A stretch of DNA of 9,260 nt from contig NVVB01000042.1 of the NCBI GenBank assembly GCA_002402085.1, positions 25,948 to 35,207 on the forward strand, read 5' to 3'. Below are positions 6,651 to 9,260 of this stretch, piece after piece. Source of the stretch: Gammaproteobacteria bacterium (GTDB lineage Bacteria; Pseudomonadota; Gammaproteobacteria; Pseudomonadales; UBA3067). Both the position numbers and the translations under genes were made by a program. The notes beneath the pieces are model-generated. The model ran no database searches, was not told where the DNA came from, and worked only from the letters and a program-made list of their open reading frames with translations. Every line of letters begins with the position of its first letter. Within the stretch, counting starts at the first letter, position 1.

Positions 6651-6688
6651 TTGCCCCTTACTCTGCATATGCTCAAAGTAAGGGGCAA
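6651..6688 (-). terminator. 12-bp perfect stem-loop after the tyrosine-rich gene
   Basis: TTGCCCCTTACT (6651-6662) and AGTAAGGGGCAA (6677-6688) pair perfectly around a 14-base loop that itself contains the palindrome GCATATGC. It lies 27 bases beyond the stop codon of the minus-strand secreted-protein gene, the usual place for a terminator. No T-run follows on the minus strand, so it may act as a transcript-end stabilising hairpin or as a weak terminator. Confidence 0.55.
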
Positions 6689-6715
6689 GTTATGATGGGT
6701 TACTGGCCGTTCCTT

Positions 6716-8125
6716 TTAAGGTGCGGTCATTCCGTATCCGTAGCCGTTCACCCGCACGCCATGGTCTGAGTAGTGATACCACAAGTAGTAGTAATAATAC
6801 GAATAATCATAACTGTAGTCGTAAGGCGTTTCTGTTAGCGAGATTGACGCTTCGCCGCCCCAGGTTTGGCCCGTGTCATCCGTTACTTGTGTGTAAGTAG
6901 TGATGGACTCTTTTGCGTTGATAAAGTCGCCGTAGTCATAATGGTAGTTGTATTCGTAATTGTAACCGCCCCAGTAGCTGTACCAAGATCTAGAGTAGTA
7001 TACGTAGTCGGCTGCATACGATGACACATACACATAGCTGTAGTTGCTGCCGCAGTAATCGTAGTTATAGACATAGACCCAGGTATTATCGCCCACCTGC
7101 GTCGAGGAGTTTTCATAGTCATAACAACCGTACTGATAGCTGTAGGTAGGTTGGATGTTTTGTAAGTCTATAAAGTCAACGTCGGCACCGCCATCCACAC
7201 TCATAGTCATGTGTACATCAATGGGAAATTCCATGTGTTCGTTGATATAGAGTTGTTGGTAGAAGGATTCTGATTGTCCTTGTTGGTCGTATACTTGGCG
7301 GTAGCCATAGATCGATGCATAGTCGTAATGATAATTAAAATCGTTCCAGTAATAGGACATGTAATATTGAACGGTTTCTATTTGATTAACGACGTCGATG
7401 GTAAAGCTGAATTGATTGTTCCCAGTGTCAAAATCCCTAGGAACGACTTCATCGATATTCACGGTTAAGGTTTGGGTGCCTGCTTCTGAAAATGCCACGG
7501 AGAATATAATGCCCGCGTCTCCGTTGGCATCCACCACTACTTCGCCGACGGAGTCGATGATGCCATCTAGATCAGATAAGGAAACCGAATTGATTGCACC
7601 CAGATCTCCATTGAGTTCTTTTATAAACACGGCGATATTGACTACTTCGTCTATTCGTACTGATTCCTGTGCGTCGACTCGGTCAACGGTCATGTCGGGT
7701 CGCAGTAACACCTGGGTGGAGGATTTCAGTACCTCGGTATTCACTGTTTGCTGATTTTGCGCTTGCAGCTTGATTCGGACTTCTTGATAACGACTCATGT
7801 CGTCATAACTAAGCGTGACTTGGCTGCTGCCATCGCCCGTCTCCAAGGCCACCTCTTTGTAATTCTGGGTCCAGCGAAGATTACCATCTGAATCAATGGA
7901 TTTCATTTGTACGTGTTTTGCAAGGTCAGCGGGTGAAAAGCCTGTCATTTCCACGTCAGTGGTTAGGGTGACGTCGGTGACTTCATTGATGTCTTGCATT
8001 GCAGTCACGCTAAGGGAAAAAGGTTTTACTGTGCCGTGGCTTTTTCCTTTCCCGGGCCCAGCATGGGAGAGGGGCGTTAGCATAAATGCTAGGCAAGTCA
8101 GTAGCGTGAGGATGATTCGATTCAT
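6716..8125 (-). CDS. Secreted protein with CARDB/Ig-like region and extremely tyrosine-rich C-terminal half
   Basis: Residues 1-22 form a clear Sec signal peptide (MNRIILTLL start, hydrophobic core, SHA before the cleavage point), so the protein should be exported to the periplasm or outside. After a short Gly/Lys linker, residues about 33-135 look beta-rich. Residues about 141-246 resemble a CARDB-type Ig-like adhesion domain: a leading RPDMTVDRV strand, alternating strands, and the closing DFDTGNNQFSF pattern. Residues 251-469 contain 50 tyrosines in 219 residues (23 percent), against 3 in the first 250. Many alternate with another residue (YVYNYDY, YNYEYNYHYDY, YDYSYDYSYYYYY), as in beta strands with one tyrosine face. 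The only mature cysteines, C334 and C358, flank this zone and could form a disulfide. The ATG at 8125 has GGAG (8135-8138) 9 bases upstream. It is monocistronic and followed by a 12-bp stem-loop. I know no family matching the tyrosine-rich part; adhesion, amyloid-like assembly or oxidative cross-linking are speculation. Confidence 0.9.
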   Translation of the reverse strand: MNRIILTLLTCLAFMLTPLSHAGPGKGKSHGTVKPFSLSVTAMQDINEVTDVTLTTDVEMTGFSPADLAKHVQMKSIDSDGNLRWTQNYKEVALETGDGSSQVTLSYDDMSRYQEVRIKLQAQNQQTVNTEVLKSSTQVLLRPDMTVDRVDAQESVRIDEVVNIAVFIKELNGDLGAINSVSLSDLDGIIDSVGEVVVDANGDAGIIFSVAFSEAGTQTLTVNIDEVVPRDFDTGNNQFSFTIDVVNQIETVQYYMSYYWNDFNYHYDYASIYGYRQVYDQQGQSESFYQQLYINEHMEFPIDVHMTMSVDGGADVDFIDLQNIQPTYSYQYGCYDYENSSTQVGDNTWVYVYNYDYCGSNYSYVYVSSYAADYVYYSRSWYSYWGGYNYEYNYHYDYGDFINAKESITTYTQVTDDTGQTWGGEASISLTETPYDYSYDYSYYYYYLWYHYSDHGVRVNGYGYGMTAP

Positions 8126-8210
8126 AAACTGAAGCTCCGGGATTGAGTTGTATACTCTTGGCTATAGCTTGCAGTTGACTAGAAGCAACAATGCTCTAGA
8201 TCAAAAACGA

Positions 8211-8271
8211 TAAAAACCCTGTCTTTTAGATCGATTCTATATCGGTCTGGGTGCTTAAAAGACTAGGGTTT
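8211..8271 (-). terminator. Long hairpin with T-rich tail on the minus strand
   Basis: Bases 8214-8228 pair with 8256-8271 (15 bp with one bulged base, core GTCTTTTA/TAAAAGAC plus CCCT/AGGG). Inside, GATCGAT (8229-8235) pairs with ATCGGTC (8241-8247) with one G-T pair. On the minus strand the stem is followed by TTTTTATCGTTTTT, which fits intrinsic termination. It lies 86 bases or more upstream of the tyrosine-rich gene. It either ends an unidentified minus-strand transcript from 8272 or beyond, or acts as an attenuator in that gene's leader. Confidence 0.5.
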
Positions 8272-8670
8272 AAAACCAGTTTTACTGTCTGCAAACTCTT
8301 CTGCGCCTTGTCGATGAGCAGCCTGCTTCCCTGATCTTGTCGTTCGTCCTGATCCAAATAATTAGATATCGGCGTTGGCGTTTAAAGATTAGCAAAAATG
8401 TGAAACGCATCAACCTTAAATTTTGCTTAAAACGTTGTTTGGAACTTGTCGTTGGATGCTGTGTTTTTGACGGGCGTGCTAAGGCTCGGAAATGTATAAC
8501 ATGCCATTTTGAATGGCCGTGCCGGTTACAATGTAATGAAGTAAGCGCGAAAAGGGTTAGCTGTATATAGTCTGTTGAATCATTGATGGAGATATTATTG
8601 ACGTTGAGGGTTCGCTTTATGTACGGTTTAACCACGGAAACCAAAGGTTGGTCCTGCCAGAGATAGCAGG
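8272..8670. other. Gap of uncertain content, possible non-coding transcript
   Basis: Frames exist on both strands (120 codons minus from TTG at 8644; 77 codons plus from TTG at 8337), but both have unnatural compositions and I do not call them. The minus frame does have AGGA 7 bases before its TTG and ends 11 bases before the strong hairpin at 8214-8271. A transcript, coding or not, may therefore run leftwards here. CCTGC/GCAGG (8653-8670), followed by GTTAATTTTTAAC on the plus strand, is a weak terminator-like element. Confidence 0.35.
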
Positions 8671-8698
8671 GTTAATTTTTAACACGTTTTAATATAAT
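8671..8698 (+). promoter_or_regulatory. Candidate promoter of the ABM-domain gene
   Basis: A perfect -10 box TATAAT occurs at 8693-8698, about 90 bases upstream of the ATG. The -35 is poor: GTTAAT (8671-8676) at 16-base spacing is the best available. Confidence 0.4.
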
Positions 8699-8790
8699 GG
8701 CGATATCACTGCTGAACGGTAATGAGCGTACTTTAAAAGATTGATGTCGAGGGTAAAATATTAATTAACTGAAATTTATTCGGGGGAAAG

Positions 8791-9081
8791 ATGATTCTAG
8801 AGGTAGCAATTATAAATATTAAGACCGGCCAGGAAAAGTCCTTTGAGGCAGCTTTTAAAAAAGCCGAAAATATTATCGAAGACCAATCCGGTTATGTTTC
8901 TCATCAACTTCAACATTGCTTGGAGATAGCGAGTCGTTATATTTTGTTAGTTAACTGGGAGTCTCTTGAAGATCATACTGTGGGCTTTCGGGAGTCGGAA
9001 GCGTACCCGCAGTGGCGGGCATTGCTGCATTATTTTTACGACCCTTTTCCTACTGTGGAGCATTATCAATTGGTTTCGTGA
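8791..9081 (+). CDS. Antibiotic biosynthesis monooxygenase (ABM) domain protein
   Basis: This is a small cytoplasmic protein of the ABM/dimeric alpha-beta barrel superfamily. Members include cofactor-free quinone monooxygenases and heme-handling enzymes, but many are uncharacterised. The whole 96-residue chain is one domain, the usual length: strand MILEVAIINIKTGQE, helix SFEAAFKKAENII, then SGYVSHQLQHCLE (33-45), strand RYILLVNWESLEDHTVGFRES (49-69), a helix around PQWRALLH and the end FYDPFPTVEHYQ (82-93). The central WESLEDHTVGFR and the terminal DPFPTVEHY are strongly family-like. The ATG at 8791 has GGGGGA just upstream (8782-8787). A TATAAT box sits at 8693-8698. The gene stands alone and diverges from the tyrosine-rich gene. 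The substrate is unknown. Confidence 0.9.
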   Translation: MILEVAIINIKTGQEKSFEAAFKKAENIIEDQSGYVSHQLQHCLEIASRYILLVNWESLEDHTVGFRESEAYPQWRALLHYFYDPFPTVEHYQLVS

Positions 9082-9113
9082 GTGAGGTATAGTGCGATTA
9101 AAATTTACTCACG
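9077..9113 (+). terminator. Inverted repeat at the stop of the ABM gene
   Basis: CGTGAGT (9077-9083) and ACTCACG (9107-9113) form a perfect 7-bp stem with a 23-base loop that overlaps the TGA stop at 9079-9081. There is no T-run after it (GTTGGGTTGG follows), so it is a weak terminator candidate. Confidence 0.3.
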
Positions 9114-9260
9114 GTTGGGTTGGTTCGGATTGACACTCTTGCTGGATGCCTGCGTGGCTCGATGAGAACAGTGTGCAAAAGCGTTCGGCAAGTCTGGGTT
9201 CGAGTTTGGTAAGCTCTGAGAAACTTGTAAGCTTGGTAAATTTAGACGGTTTGTAATCAA

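Noticed and set aside
6883..7122. Threonine-rich minus-strand frame of 79 codons
   Set aside because: It is the shifted-frame shadow of the tyrosine-codon repeats in the secreted protein gene.
8337..8570. 77-codon plus-strand frame with clustered cysteines near its end
   Set aside because: TTG start with no ribosome binding site, and an unnatural composition. Best explained as chance in a non-coding gap.

Overview
The window looks like accessory chromosomal DNA from a Gram-negative bacterium, most likely a marine-type gammaproteobacterium. The reasons are the moderate GC content, Shine-Dalgarno led genes, a Sec-type secreted protein and the kinds of protein families present. I cannot name the species. 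There is no rRNA, tRNA, transposase, integrase or CRISPR array, and long non-coding gaps separate most genes.

Region by region. (1) 2-1591, plus strand: two adjacent genes that I do not recognise. The first is cut by the left edge. It has a repetitive N-terminal part with VGND motifs, one membrane helix, and two copies of a short MQE(L/M)GF repeat. The second begins 9 or 66 bases later, depending on the start, and encodes a helical/coiled-coil protein with a beta-rich C-terminus. They are probably co-transcribed. (2) 1636-1726: a decaying tandem array of a 13-bp unit. (3) 1858 to about 3033, minus strand: a major facilitator superfamily exporter whose first membrane helix is encoded upstream of any ordinary start codon. 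(4) About 3097-3913: a long stretch without a convincing gene. (5) 3914-4807, minus: a tandem double-hotdog thioesterase-like protein. (6) 4808-5286: a gap carrying a perfect 18-bp palindrome. (7) 5287-5949, minus: a pyridoxamine 5'-phosphate oxidase-like split-barrel flavoprotein. (8) 5950-6715: a gap ending in a 12-bp perfect stem-loop. (9) 6716-8125, minus: a secreted protein with a CARDB/Ig-like region followed by a C-terminal half in which 50 of 219 residues are tyrosine. (10) 8126-8790: a gap with a long hairpin that has a T-rich tail on the minus strand. (11) 8791-9081, plus: a small antibiotic-biosynthesis-monooxygenase (ABM) fold protein. (12) 9082-9260: no supported gene.

The genes do not form one clear pathway. 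The MFS exporter, hotdog protein, flavin-binding split-barrel protein and ABM protein are all small-molecule or detoxification-type proteins, but each appears to be its own transcription unit. The most unusual items are the tyrosine-rich secreted protein, the repeat-bearing membrane protein with its partner, the non-standard start of the MFS gene, the 18-bp palindrome and the 13-bp tandem array.
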